From assembly GCF_000422685.1 (NCBI RefSeq), contig NZ_AUGN01000004.1, forward strand, positions 62,001 to 126,000: DNA of 64,000 bases. Direction: 5' to 3'. This document shows positions 8,424-16,777 of the stretch, one piece after another. Position 1 is the stretch's first letter, and each line of letters starts with the position of its first letter. This DNA is from Flavobacterium gelidilacus DSM 15343. GTDB taxonomy: Bacteria; Bacteroidota; Bacteroidia; Flavobacteriales; Flavobacteriaceae. Under the pieces are notes generated by a model, which was not told the origin of the DNA, searched no databases, and was given only the letters and a program-made list of their open reading frames with translations. Made by a program: the position numbers and the translations under genes.

Positions 8424-8780
8424 TTAATAGGATTGAATCAATACGTCAGTTGGAATATTAAGACCTAAATGTATTTGTCTTATCATTTCTAACGATAGTT
8501 TTCTTTTTCTATTTAAAATTTCACTTGCACGACTTTTTAAACCAATAATTTTAGCTAAATCATTTTGATTGTAGCCCATTTGTTCCATTCTAAATTTAAT
8601 GGCTTCAATTGGGTCAGGTAAATCAATTGGAAAATTTTCATTTTCATATTGTTCAATTAAGATGCCTAATAGTTCTAATTCATCACCATCTTTAGAATCT
8701 TTTTTTGCATCAAAGATTATTTCAAGTCTTTCTAGGGCTTGGTTGTAATCGCTTTCCGTTTTTATAAGATTTATGTTCAT
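8424..8780 (-). CDS. higA: HigA-type antitoxin with XRE helix-turn-helix
   Basis: 118-residue antitoxin and repressor. The C-terminal half (about residues 68-118) is an XRE-type helix-turn-helix: MEQMGYNQNDLAKIIGLKSR, then ASEILNRKRKLSLEMIRQIH. The acidic N-terminal half (DAKKDSKDGDELELLGILIE) is the family's toxin-binding and dimerisation part. It lies 2 nt downstream of the toxin gene, the toxin-first order typical of higBA. HigA should bind the 31-bp palindrome at 9095-9125 and repress the pair. Family recognition is good; activity is untested. Confidence 0.85.
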   Translation of the reverse strand: MNINLIKTESDYNQALERLEIIFDAKKDSKDGDELELLGILIEQYENENFPIDLPDPIEAIKFRMEQMGYNQNDLAKIIGLKSRASEILNRKRKLSLEMIRQIHLGLNIPTDVLIQSY

Positions 8781-8782
8781 GT

Positions 8783-9076
8783 TTATATGGTATTTGCATT
8801 AATCTTGTCATATGCTGCGTGAGTTCCAATGAATCTTACCCAAACCATCTCATATTCAAAGTTAATTTTGACTATTAATCTGTAATTATTTCCTTTTATA
8901 TTAAATACTATTCTGTTGTCGCTTAAAATACTTGCGCTTGGATATGCAGCTTTTATTTGATTAGAATTTTTCCATTCTGCTTTGCAAGTTTCTTTATACC
9001 AAGATTTTAGTTGCTGTTCACAGTCTGTGTGAACTTCCCAAAAATCGCGTAGTACTTTTTTAGCAATTACTCTCAA
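8783..9076 (-). CDS. higB: HigB-type mRNA interferase toxin, TTG start
   Basis: RelE-superfamily toxin that would cleave mRNA at the ribosome when HigA is degraded. The diagnostic start is RVIAKKVLRDFWEVH, then DCEQQLKSWYKE, and the core SASILSDNRIVFNIKGNNYR followed by VWVRFIGTHAAYDKI. I place the start at a TTG (9076), giving 97 residues as usual for the family. An upstream in-frame TTG at 9109 lies inside the operator and upstream of the -7 box, so it would not be transcribed. This start leaves a very short leader after the promoter. Basic, RelE-like composition. Operon with higA, which begins 2 nt after the toxin stop. Confidence 0.83.
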   Translation of the reverse strand: MRVIAKKVLRDFWEVHTDCEQQLKSWYKETCKAEWKNSNQIKAAYPSASILSDNRIVFNIKGNNYRLIVKINFEYEMVWVRFIGTHAAYDKINANTI

Positions 9077-9087
9077 TAGTTTTTTTA

Positions 9088-9125
9088 CAAAGATATAAAT
9101 AATTCCCAATATGGGAATTATTTAT
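9088..9125 (-). promoter_or_regulatory. higBA promoter and 31-bp palindromic operator
   Basis: A perfect inverted repeat with 14-bp arms (9095-9108 and 9112-9125, ATAAATAATTCCCA and complement) surrounds a 3-nt centre. On the minus strand it directly abuts TATCTTTG (9095-9088), a consensus -7 box, which precedes the toxin TTG start by about 11 nt. The arrangement fits HigA autorepression by covering the promoter. Confidence 0.8.
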
Positions 9126-9167
9126 AAGGTGAATACTAATTTAATTGTCTTAAGTGTTGGTTTTTTT

Positions 9168-9902
9168 TTACCTGTACTCAGGATTCTCGAACTCCCAGCG
9201 TTTGCCGTTGTCCCAGTCTTCTCTTGAGTTTCCGTATTTTGGGTAGCCTCCTTGACTTTTGAGCATCTGTGCTAAGTGTAATAAATTATAGGTCATGAAG
9301 GTGGTGTTTCTGTTGGTGAAGTCTGAATCTGTGCCTAAAGGTGGGCTGATTTTTTTGCCTTGCCATTCGGTGTCTCCGTAACTTGGTCCTGGTCCGACTT
9401 CTCCTATCCAACCTGCATCGGCTTGGGGTGGAATGGAGTAACCCACGTGCTGTAATGAATAAAGTAATCCCATGGCACAATGTTTTACTCCGTCTTCGTT
9501 TCCTGTTATTACGCAACCTGCTGCTTTTCCGTAGAATATGTATTGTCCTTTTTCGTTTGTTTTGCTGCTCATTGCGTATAATCTTTCGATTAGCTTTTGG
9601 CATTCGGAAGATTTTTCTCCTAACCATATGGGTGTTCCTACAATTAGAATGTCTGCTTCCATGACTTTTTTGAAAAGAGTTGGCCATTCGTCTTCTTTCC
9701 AGCCGTGTTCTGTCATGTCTGGGTAGATTCCTGTGGCTATGTTGTGGTCTATGAATCGGAATTCTTCTATGCTGACTTTTTCCTTTTTCATGATCTCTTT
9801 GGAGACGTTCATTAAGGTGTCGGTGTGACTTTTATCTGGGGATTTTTTTAAGGTGCAGTTTATGTATAGAACTTTTAAACTACTGAAGTCTGGTTTACTC
9901 AT
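9168..9902 (-). CDS. Flavodoxin-like NAD(P)H-dependent FMN reductase
   Basis: 244-residue soluble flavoprotein of the NADPH-dependent FMN reductase/flavodoxin family. It opens with KVLYINCTLKKSPDKSHTDT, the phosphate-binding loop of this fold. ADILIVGTPIWLGEKSSECQ (about 82-101) is the flavin-contacting PxW loop, and GQYIFYGKAAGCVITGNEDG (about 118-137) the next strand-loop. The C-terminal third (about 165-244) is longer than in minimal members and ends NGKRWEFENPEYR. The substrate cannot be read. It follows the acyl-CoA dehydrogenase gene on the same strand after 36 nt, so the two may be co-transcribed. Confidence 0.8.
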   Translation of the reverse strand: MSKPDFSSLKVLYINCTLKKSPDKSHTDTLMNVSKEIMKKEKVSIEEFRFIDHNIATGIYPDMTEHGWKEDEWPTLFKKVMEADILIVGTPIWLGEKSSECQKLIERLYAMSSKTNEKGQYIFYGKAAGCVITGNEDGVKHCAMGLLYSLQHVGYSIPPQADAGWIGEVGPGPSYGDTEWQGKKISPPLGTDSDFTNRNTTFMTYNLLHLAQMLKSQGGYPKYGNSREDWDNGKRWEFENPEYR

Positions 9903-9938
9903 GATTTTTATAGTTTTAATTACTAATGTTTTATCTAT

Positions 9939-12206
9939 TTATAGAAAAGCAATTGGTGCTGCCAAACAACTGTCTGGAATTGCAAATGCATCAACCAAAG
10001 CAATTGCATCGGGACGAATATCCCAACATAATTGATTGACCATTTTTCTGACGGCTTTTGTTTTTACGGCTTCCATATATCCTTGTTCTAAATACCAGGC
10101 TTTATTTTTTTCTATTTGATGTAAAGCATATAGTTGTGCGACTTTAGTTAAGGCTGTTTTAACTGCTTCATCTTCGATAGTTTCTATGGCTTGTTGGAAT
10201 TGTTCTAATGTCACGCGTTCGAGGTAGGCTTGTGCTACTTCTAACATTTGGTGTTGTACTACGTTGAAGGCATCATACGGTTCCATGCCTTTGTCTATTA
10301 GTTTTTTGATTCGGTTTGCGGCTGATGCTACGATGCTTTTTTCTCTATATTGAAATGCTTTTAAGTGAAAGTCATTATCTAATAGATGTTCTTCGTCTGT
10401 GTTTCTTGTGGTGATTGGATTTTTTTCAGCTAGAGCTGTTTTGGCATTCTCGTAGACGTAATTTATGATTCCCATCGAACCCATTTCTCCGAAGGACTTT
10501 CTGAATTCTGATAATCTGTTTTTGGCTACTAATTGCATTAGTACGGTATTGTCTCCTTCGAAAGTGGTGTATATTTCGCTGTCGTTCTTTAGCGCATCGA
10601 TTCTGTTTTCAGATAGGTAGCCTTTTCCTCCGCAAGCTTCTCTGCATTCTTGTAGAATAGCTGTTGTGCTCCATGTGGAATACGCTTTCATTCCTGCGGC
10701 TAAGGCTTCTATTTCTTGCATTTGTTCTTCGGTTCTTGTGGTGAAGCGATTGGTTAAATACTGTAATCCGAAGTGAATTGCATAGGTTTTGGCTAAATGT
10801 GGTAACAATCTTCTTTGGTGTATTCTGTAGTTTAGGATTGGTATTTCCGAACCACCTTCTGGACCGAATTGTCTTCTTTGGTCTGCGTATTTTATGGCTA
10901 TGGTTAATCCGGATTTGGCTGCTGCTAGGGCTGATCTTGGTATTCCTATTCGGCCACCGACTAAAGTTCCTAACATAGTGAAGAATCTTCTGTTGTCACT
11001 CGCTATTGGACTTTCGAATTCTCCTTGTTCATTTACGGATGCGAAACGGTCTAGCATGTTTTCTTTTGGAATTACTACGTTGTCGAAACTTAAAGTTCCG
11101 TTGTCTACTCCGTTTAGGCCCATTTTGTGACCGCAATCTCCGATGGTGACTCCTTTTATGGTATTTCCTTTTTCGTCTCTTATGGGAACTATGAAAGCAT
11201 TTACTCCGTAGTCTGTTTCGTCTATTACTAGTTTGGCAAAAACGGTTGCCATTTGTCCGTGTGTGGCTGCGTTGCCTATGTATTCTTTTTGTGCGTTTTT
11301 GTTTGGGGTTTGTATGGTGAATGTTTTGGTTTTGTGGTCGTAAGTTGCTGTGGTTTCTAAACCTTTTACGTTGGAACCGTGATGGGTTTCGGTCATTGCG
11401 AAACAGCCTGGTAGTTTTAGAGAACCTACATCTTTTAAGTATTTCTCATAATGTTTGGTTGTTCCTAAAGAGTGGATGCTCATTCCCCAAAGGCCGAATT
11501 GTACGCCGAACTTTATGACTAAACTTAGGTCGTGATAACTTAAGGTTTCCATAATTGCGAAATAATCTTCTATGTTGCCGCCTCCACCGTATTCTTTTGG
11601 ATAAGCCATGTTTCCAAAATTTTCTTTGGCTAAGATTTTACACCATTCGTAGACTGTTTCTCTGTAAACGTTGACGTCTGTTGAGGTCTCGTATGCGAAC
11701 TCTGGTCTTGAAAGTACTTCTTTTACTTTGTTTATGATGGGTGCTTGTGCTCCGTCTAAAAAGGAAGTTAGTTTTGCGACTTCAAAACTGGTGTTGGTTT
11801 GGCTTCTTGAGGTGAAGGTGTCTTCATTTGATTTGAAATTGCTTATGAATTCTTCTCCTAATATGCCTAAGTCTACTTCTATTTTTTTGAAAGCTGTGTC
11901 TAATGCTTTTATGTGGGTGTTGTTGTGGGATAAAGCCAAAGCCATATCATAAAGTGATGCTGTACTTGGGTTTTGATTTACAATTTCTTTTAACTCTAGG
12001 TACCAAGTGTTTAACGTTTCTCGGGATGGAGGATTTGTTACATCGATTTTATGAAATAGGTATTCTTGTTCTTTTTGGGTTAGCCATGTTTGGGCTGTTA
12101 TAAATGTATGTAGGGTTTGAAATTCTTTTTGGGTTAGCAAATCATCTGACCATACTAAGTAGAATAGGGGTGTGAAGGCTGTTAGTTTGTTGTTATCTAG
12201 TATCAT
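9939..12206 (-). CDS. Large acyl-CoA dehydrogenase / acyl-CoA oxidase-like enzyme
   Basis: 755-residue FAD enzyme for the first step of fatty acyl-CoA beta-oxidation. The order is an N-terminal helical extension (1-170), then the acyl-CoA dehydrogenase N domain (NFGNMAYPKEYGGGGNIEDY), middle domain with the FAD/substrate loop CFAMTETHHGSNVKGLETTA, and C domain with YADQRRQFGPEGG and CREACGGKGYLSENRI. The catalytic Glu is probably in YTTFEGDNTVLMQ (about residue 537). 'GLETTATYDH' and the doubled length resemble acyl-CoA oxidases more than 380-residue dehydrogenases, so the electron acceptor (ETF or O2) is uncertain. Start at 12206 gives the natural MILDNNKLTAF. Probably the first gene of a unit with the flavodoxin-like reductase. 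Confidence 0.85.
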   Translation of the reverse strand: MILDNNKLTAFTPLFYLVWSDDLLTQKEFQTLHTFITAQTWLTQKEQEYLFHKIDVTNPPSRETLNTWYLELKEIVNQNPSTASLYDMALALSHNNTHIKALDTAFKKIEVDLGILGEEFISNFKSNEDTFTSRSQTNTSFEVAKLTSFLDGAQAPIINKVKEVLSRPEFAYETSTDVNVYRETVYEWCKILAKENFGNMAYPKEYGGGGNIEDYFAIMETLSYHDLSLVIKFGVQFGLWGMSIHSLGTTKHYEKYLKDVGSLKLPGCFAMTETHHGSNVKGLETTATYDHKTKTFTIQTPNKNAQKEYIGNAATHGQMATVFAKLVIDETDYGVNAFIVPIRDEKGNTIKGVTIGDCGHKMGLNGVDNGTLSFDNVVIPKENMLDRFASVNEQGEFESPIASDNRRFFTMLGTLVGGRIGIPRSALAAAKSGLTIAIKYADQRRQFGPEGGSEIPILNYRIHQRRLLPHLAKTYAIHFGLQYLTNRFTTRTEEQMQEIEALAAGMKAYSTWSTTAILQECREACGGKGYLSENRIDALKNDSEIYTTFEGDNTVLMQLVAKNRLSEFRKSFGEMGSMGIINYVYENAKTALAEKNPITTRNTDEEHLLDNDFHLKAFQYREKSIVASAANRIKKLIDKGMEPYDAFNVVQHQMLEVAQAYLERVTLEQFQQAIETIEDEAVKTALTKVAQLYALHQIEKNKAWYLEQGYMEAVKTKAVRKMVNQLCWDIRPDAIALVDAFAIPDSCLAAPIAFL

Positions 12207-12393
12207 GGTTGAGTTTGTTTCAGTGGTTTTTTTTGTTTCAGTTTGTTTTTTTGTTGTCGGTTGTTGGTTGTCTGAAATCTGTTTTTTGTAATCTGTTTTT
12301 GTTGGTTGTTTAAATTTAAGGAATTGTTGCCGGTTCGTAAATGGTCTTTTGTTTTTTTTAACGTTGATGGTTTTATTTTTTCTGTTTTTTTTT

Positions 12394-12435
12394 GGAACAC
12401 GGATTATACAGATTAAACGGATTTTCGCGGATTAA
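12394..12435. repeat. Copy of the GGAAC-CGGATT dispersed intergenic repeat
   Basis: The sequence begins GGAACACGGATTATACAG and contains three spaced GGATT-type words ending CGCGGATTAA. It is related to copies at 17124, 19776, 19846, 21879, 21950 and 24830. It lies upstream of the acyl-CoA dehydrogenase gene, between it and the 21-bp array. 12207-12393 is T-rich on the plus strand and holds no gene I believe. Confidence 0.7.
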
Positions 12436-12457
12436 TTTATTTTTTGCGGTTTTATCG

Positions 12458-12772
12458 TAATTCTTTTATGTCAAGGCATATTTCTTTTGTGTCAAGGTAT
12501 AATTCTTTTATGTCAGAGCATAATTCTTTTATGTTAAGGCATAATTCTTTTATGTCAGAGCATAATATTTTTATGTCAGAGCATATTTCTTTTTTGTCAA
12601 AGTATATTTCTTTTGTGTCAATGCATATTTCTTTTGTGTCAAGAGATTATTCTTTTATGTCAAAGTATATTTTTTTTGTGTCAAGGCATAATTCTTTTGT
12701 GTCATTGCATAATTCTTTTGTGTCAAGGCATATTTCTTTTATGTCAAGGCATAATTCTTTTTTGTTGTTGTG
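12458..12772. repeat. Tandem array of a 21-bp unit, 14 full copies plus one degenerate
   Basis: Fourteen units run exactly head to tail from 12458 to 12751, then a degenerate fifteenth. A typical unit is TAATTCTTTTATGTCAAGGC followed by A. Variation is concentrated at a few sites: TAATTC or TATTTC; TTATGTC or TTGTGTC; AAGG, AGAG, AAAG or AATG. Each unit contains the short inverted repeat TTATG-TCAAGG-CATAA, with TTGACA on the minus strand. The period is exactly two DNA helical turns. There are no spacers, so it is not CRISPR. A through-reading frame exists (7-residue repeat HNSFMSR) but is best explained as a by-product of the 21-bp period. Function unknown. Confidence 0.9.
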
Positions 12773-12788
12773 GATTTTTTATAAAACT

Positions 12789-12825
12789 AAAAAAGACTCA
12801 ATGCGTTGGCACTAAGTCTTTTTTT
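12789..12825 (-). terminator. Terminator after the 244-residue gene
   Basis: AAAAAGACT (12790-12798) pairs with AGTCTTTTT (12815-12823) around a 16-nt loop. On the minus strand the A run becomes the T tract. It lies 30 nt beyond the stop of the gene at 12854. Confidence 0.7.
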
Positions 12826-12853
12826 GCAGTAAGGTATTTTATTTTTAGAGCAA

Positions 12854-13588
12854 TTATAAGGCTCTAGGTTTGCTGAATTTTAAAGAGCTCACCTGTGCGT
12901 ATTCTGGACTGCCTGTTCCGAATATTGATTTTACATATTTTTTTACGTCTAAGGCTGTTTCGTAGAGATTGACTTGAGCTGTGTATAAGGTTTTGTTTCT
13001 TGCGATTCGCGAATTACTTACTTTAGTAAAAGCTGCTGCTACGGCATTATTTTTTTTGGTAAGGTCTATAATCAACTCTTCTAAGGTTGCGATTTTTAAT
13101 TCGTTTTCGTTGGGTGCAAAAGTAGCTTCTGATTTTAGCACTTCTTTTAAACCCGCTAAGTGTTGAATTAATTGATCATAGGATTGTTGGCTTGTGGATA
13201 TTGTGTTAGGTGCTTGAGCATTTGGGTCTGTAGGCGTTTGTGGTTGCGAAGCTCTTTTGCCCTGAATTTTGCGGTTAAAACCTTTGGCGTCTTTAATGGT
13301 TTCTTTTGAAGCATCTGTGGTTTCTATAGCAGAGATTAAGCGGGTGCCTAATTTTCTAAGATTGCTAAATGCCAGCATGCGTTCGTTTACTTTGCCGTTG
13401 TAGGCTGTGTTTTGAACAATAAGATCTGCTAATCTTGTGTCTCCTTCTGCTTTTAGTGCTTTGAGTTTTGACAGTTTTAAACTGTCTTTTGAAGGATTGT
13501 AGGTTGCGCCGTATCCCACGACGAATTCAATAAGGTCTTGAAAGTTTGCAACATTTTTTGCATGCCCTACTTCGGATTTTGATGCCAT
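12854..13588 (-). CDS. Hypothetical helical protein
   Basis: 244 residues, not assigned to a family. No signal peptide or membrane segment is visible. The sequence is Lys/Ala/Leu-rich and should be mostly helical in two halves (about 1-105 and 135-244), separated by a Pro/Gln-rich linker near 108-130 (QPQTPTDPNAQAPN). The N-terminus MASKSEVGHAKNVANFQDLI and the GGY-like VVGYGATYNPSKDSLKL do not point to a known enzyme. The frame is well formed, has a terminator and stands alone, so it is likely a real gene. I recall similar unknown proteins in Flavobacterium but cannot name a role. Confidence 0.65.
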   Translation of the reverse strand: MASKSEVGHAKNVANFQDLIEFVVGYGATYNPSKDSLKLSKLKALKAEGDTRLADLIVQNTAYNGKVNERMLAFSNLRKLGTRLISAIETTDASKETIKDAKGFNRKIQGKRASQPQTPTDPNAQAPNTISTSQQSYDQLIQHLAGLKEVLKSEATFAPNENELKIATLEELIIDLTKKNNAVAAAFTKVSNSRIARNKTLYTAQVNLYETALDVKKYVKSIFGTGSPEYAQVSSLKFSKPRAL

Positions 13589-13765
13589 AAATAATTGTGT
13601 TTAAGTGTTATTATTAAACTAAAATTATAAAATATATTTTAATTATTTAACAAATAGTATGACAATTTTACTACAAAAATATAAATTTCTTACAAAGTCT
13701 TTATTTGTAAGGGTTTTCGAGGGTTGGGGTTTTTGGTGAAACTTTAAGTTTGATTTAAATTAATT

Positions 13766-15249
13766 CTATTTACCTCTATTTAACCTTCTATTAGATAGTT
13801 TTTTCCAAATACTATCAGCTAATTCAATTTCAGAGTTAGATAGACCAAAGTTTTCTTTAAGTATTTTTTGATTTGTTATTTTTAATATTTCGGAAATATC
13901 TTTTTTATCTCTTATCATTTTGTCAATTAGAGGAAGTAAATCATAATTATTTTCATTATATGGTAATAGAATTCTTTCTACTTCATTTGGCATCAATTCT
14001 AAAACACCTCCCCCGTGACTTCTTCCACAAATTTCTGAAAACGCTAATGATAAGGAATTGTAGTAGCTAGCAGTTAAAGCTTTTAAATCAATGTTTGGTT
14101 TAACAGTAACACGATGCATTGTGTCTGTAGTATAAGCGTTAGCTTCATTAATTATTAATTTAGGATATTTATTATTTCTACGAATGAAAAGTGCTTCAGA
14201 GATTCTTTGTGATGGTACAATTTGCCATTCATCTCTTATGCGGCACTTATAACCTTCATTAATTTTTTCTTCTTCACCCCATGCTATATAGTCTCTAGCT
14301 CCAAGAGAACCATTTAAATTTCCATCTTTGGGAAAGAAAGAAAATGTGTTCTAGCTTCTTTATCTCTATTTTTATTCCAATCTTCATTTGTGAATATTGC
14401 ACTAGGAACTTGTACACTTCTGCCAACTAATGGTTTTGCATATTTTTCTAGATTATAAAATTGTACAGTTGAAAGTGGAACTGTAAAAAATGGATTCGAA
14501 CCAGTTGTAATGCCTACTTCTACTTTTGCGTATTCTCCAAGTTGTTTAATTTTTTTGTCTGATTGAAATTTTTCAAGTAAGTCAATTTCTTCTTGTTCAA
14601 GAAAATAAAAAGTCCATTTGTTTGATTTAAAATCTATTCTCTTTTTAGGACTTTTTAATTTAGATAAATCTAATTTTTGTAATTCTTCTGCGTCTCTTAA
14701 TTCTAAGTGTTCAATTAAATGAGAGTTAGAATTATTTTTTTCGCACAATAGTAGTACTACTTCTTGTTGAATATTTGGAAACACAAGCTTCTCAAAAGAA
14801 ACAATGTTAATTTTATTATAGAAATGAGCTAAAAACTCTCTCAATGGTTGAGCGTATGAAACTTGTAGAATTTCAGCTGGTAAAACAAAATCAATTTTAC
14901 CTTCTTCTTTTAAAAGTAAAGAAGAACCAACTACAAAAGAAACCCAAGCGTTTGTTAATTTTGAGTACTTTAATTTTGCTTTATCAAATATTGTGGCAGC
15001 AAATTGTTGTTGTTCTTTATTGAAATACTGATATCTAATGTATGGTGGGTTTCCTACTATTAAATCAAATTTCTTCTCTGTGTTAATGCAATATTTATGA
15101 AAATCATCATTAATTACAGTTGAATTTTGTAACCCAATTGCTGCTGATTTCTCTGCTTCAATTTCATCAAATTCAATTGCTGTAACAGATTTATATTGGT
15201 AATTTTCTTGTTGAATTTCTTTTAAAAAAACGCCATCTCCACAACTAAA
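13766..15249 (-). pseudogene. Decayed adenine-specific DNA methyltransferase (Eco57I-like), 5' truncated and frameshifted
   Basis: Remnant of an N6-adenine DNA methylase. The frame opens at 15249 directly after an in-frame TAA with motif I FSCGDGVFLKEIQ (AdoMet binding), then VTAIEFDEIEAEK and motif IV IVGNPPYIRYQYF (catalytic NPPY, about 15022-15036). The usual 30-60 residues before motif I and the start codon are missing; the sequence before it is the end of the nuclease gene. At about 14325-14335 one base is lost (TTTCCCAAAG reading), so frame 1 stops at 14314 and the protein continues in frame 2: KDGNLNGSLGARDYIAWGEE, through MHRVTVKPNIDLKALTASYY, to 13766. About 490 codons remain. No functional methylase is expected. 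Confidence 0.85.
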
Positions 15250-15257
15250 TTAGAGAA

Positions 15258-16226
15258 TTAATTAGATTGAAAATTATTTTCTATAATTGAAATGAAGTTC
15301 ATTAATTCTAATTCTGTGGTTAAAAATACTTCATATCTTTCAGAACCAATACTTCCTTTCTTTTTTTGATTTGGACGAATTCTATCATCAACTATCTTAC
15401 CTAGTTTTGTAACTTGGTCAATATTTGTATTCACTACTAAAAAGCATTTTCTGCCAGTTTTTCCAGCGTAGCCAATAATCGAAAAGGATTGATTATTTAA
15501 TTCAATTTTAATTTTACTAGCTTGAACAATTAAATTAGTTTTGCCAACTTTATTTAATGATTCATAAAAGATCTTAAATAATCTTTGAGCTTCTTCTTTG
15601 CCGAAAAGGAATGATTCAACGTCAGCATAAAGTGATTTTTTGTTTTCAATAATGTTTTTGATTTTTTTTAATTTTTCGGCATTTTCTTTTTCAAATAAAT
15701 CATCGGGATCATTATTAATATAATCAATCAGTAGTAACTCATTTTCAAACCACATATAACGAATCAAGGTCGTCAAGTTTCTACTTGAACTTTTTTTTAC
15801 TCTTTCTATATCAGTTGATGAGTAACTTTTAGCAATCATTACCACTTCAATTGAATCTTTTGATATTTTATCAAATAATGGTAAAGGGGCTTTATGTTTT
15901 TGTAATGACATAAGATATATTTGACTAAAATTATCTTCAATATAATCTTTATAATCACTAACTTGATTTCGAATATTTTTATCTTTATCTTTCTTTAATT
16001 CAAATACAACAAACTTATTACTTATTGGATTGAAAGCTAAAATATCTATTCGTCCAGAAGTTCCCTTACTACGAACATTTCCTTCTACTGAAAACTCACT
16101 TTTTATAAATAAATATTGCGGAAAGAATGCTTCCCAATTTTGGGAAATAAATTTGTTGAGTTCTGCTTCGGACTTATTTACTATTTCTAAAATTTTTTTA
16201 TTTGAAGTCGAATAAAGTTTAATCAT
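15258..16226 (-). CDS. PD-(D/E)XK nuclease-like protein of a restriction-modification-type island
   Basis: 322-residue soluble protein. Residues about 52-95 contain a PD-(D/E)XK-type core: GRIDILAFNPISN (Asp61), then FVVFELKKDKDKN (Glu76, Lys78), and QVSDYKDYI with Gln88. This resembles the DUF91/NucS-like nuclease fold. Residues about 205-322 form a second alpha/beta domain (IVQASKIKIELNNQSF, then GKTGRKCFLVVNTN, EVFLTTELELMNFIS) of unknown role, possibly DNA or target binding. It is intact, although the adjacent methylase is truncated. It lies 4 nt after the 103-residue gene and is presumably in the same operon under the controller protein. Restriction role inferred from context. Confidence 0.65.
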   Translation of the reverse strand: MIKLYSTSNKKILEIVNKSEAELNKFISQNWEAFFPQYLFIKSEFSVEGNVRSKGTSGRIDILAFNPISNKFVVFELKKDKDKNIRNQVSDYKDYIEDNFSQIYLMSLQKHKAPLPLFDKISKDSIEVVMIAKSYSSTDIERVKKSSSRNLTTLIRYMWFENELLLIDYINNDPDDLFEKENAEKLKKIKNIIENKKSLYADVESFLFGKEEAQRLFKIFYESLNKVGKTNLIVQASKIKIELNNQSFSIIGYAGKTGRKCFLVVNTNIDQVTKLGKIVDDRIRPNQKKKGSIGSERYEVFLTTELELMNFISIIENNFQSN

Positions 16227-16230
16227 TCTA

Positions 16231-16542
16231 TTAATTTTTCATTAAAGATATTGTTTTTTCAAAATTATCTCGTCTTTTAATAATTTTTTCAACATCTTTT
16301 TTGAAAAGTTTCACTTCATGTCCCCATTCTGGATACGGGTCTTCGCCTAAAACCCAATGCAATATATATTTTCTTGCAGTTTCATCTACAATTTGATAAT
16401 AAGCTTTTCTGTCTGCAAAAGGTTTAACTATGTAACGACAATGAAATACATTTTGACTTTTTTGAAATTGGTCAATTTCATTAAGTTCTCCAAATATTCT
16501 GTTTTCTTTTTCTATAAATTTTTCAAAAAAATATTTTTCCAT
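16231..16542 (-). CDS. Small hypothetical protein between controller and nuclease
   Basis: 103 residues, family not recognised. Charged and aromatic, without signal peptide: MEKYFFEKFIEKENRIFGEL, then CRYIVKPFADRKAYYQIVDE and EWGHEVKLFKKDVEKIIKRR. The start overlaps the end of the controller gene by 31 nt, and its stop is 4 nt before the nuclease start, so all three are translationally linked. It could be an accessory subunit of the restriction-like system. That is location-based only. Confidence 0.6.
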   Translation of the reverse strand: MEKYFFEKFIEKENRIFGELNEIDQFQKSQNVFHCRYIVKPFADRKAYYQIVDETARKYILHWVLGEDPYPEWGHEVKLFKKDVEKIIKRRDNFEKTISLMKN

Positions 16543-16772
16543 ATTATAATTAGTTTATTTAATTTTTCAAAAATTAACTTCATAGATACATCAAGACCTT
16601 TTGACAATTTATCAATATTTTCAAGGGTTATGTTTTTTTCTCCTCGTTCAATCATTCCTATATAGGTTCTATGGAGGTTAGATCGAAAGCCAAGTTCTTC
16701 TTGAGAAATTTTCTTTTCTTTACGGAATTCAATAATTATTTTACCGAAATTCTTTGATAATTCTGCGTTCAT
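16512..16772 (-). CDS. XRE-family regulator, probable restriction-modification controller (C) protein
   Basis: 86-residue protein that is almost entirely an XRE helix-turn-helix (EKKISQEELGFRSNLHRTYI, then GMIERGEKNITLENIDKLSK), the size and architecture of C proteins that time restriction gene expression. I choose ATG at 16772; a GTG 21 nt upstream (16793) would put the start inside the proximal operator repeat. Two copies of a 15-bp sequence with a palindromic core lie just upstream. It is first in the operon with the 103-residue protein and the nuclease, overlapping the former. Target binding is inferred. Confidence 0.78.
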   Translation of the reverse strand: MNAELSKNFGKIIIEFRKEKKISQEELGFRSNLHRTYIGMIERGEKNITLENIDKLSKGLDVSMKLIFEKLNKLIIIWKNIFLKNL

Positions 16773-16777
16773 TGAGT

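Noticed and set aside
9383..9664. Plus-strand frames inside the FMN reductase gene
   Set aside because: Shadows of the minus-strand gene, which has clear flavodoxin motifs.
12203..12400. 65-codon frame upstream of the acyl-CoA dehydrogenase
   Set aside because: Low-complexity Lys/Gln/Asn/Thr sequence in an A-rich leader, overlapping the dehydrogenase start; no family features.
12458..12772. CRISPR array
   Set aside because: Units are contiguous, with no spacers, and no cas genes are in the window.
12444..12815. Open frame encoding a 7-residue repeat protein (HNSFMSR-like)
   Set aside because: It follows from the 21-bp period being a multiple of three; there is no ribosome-binding context or non-repeat domain, and a second frame is also open. 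Treated as a DNA repeat.
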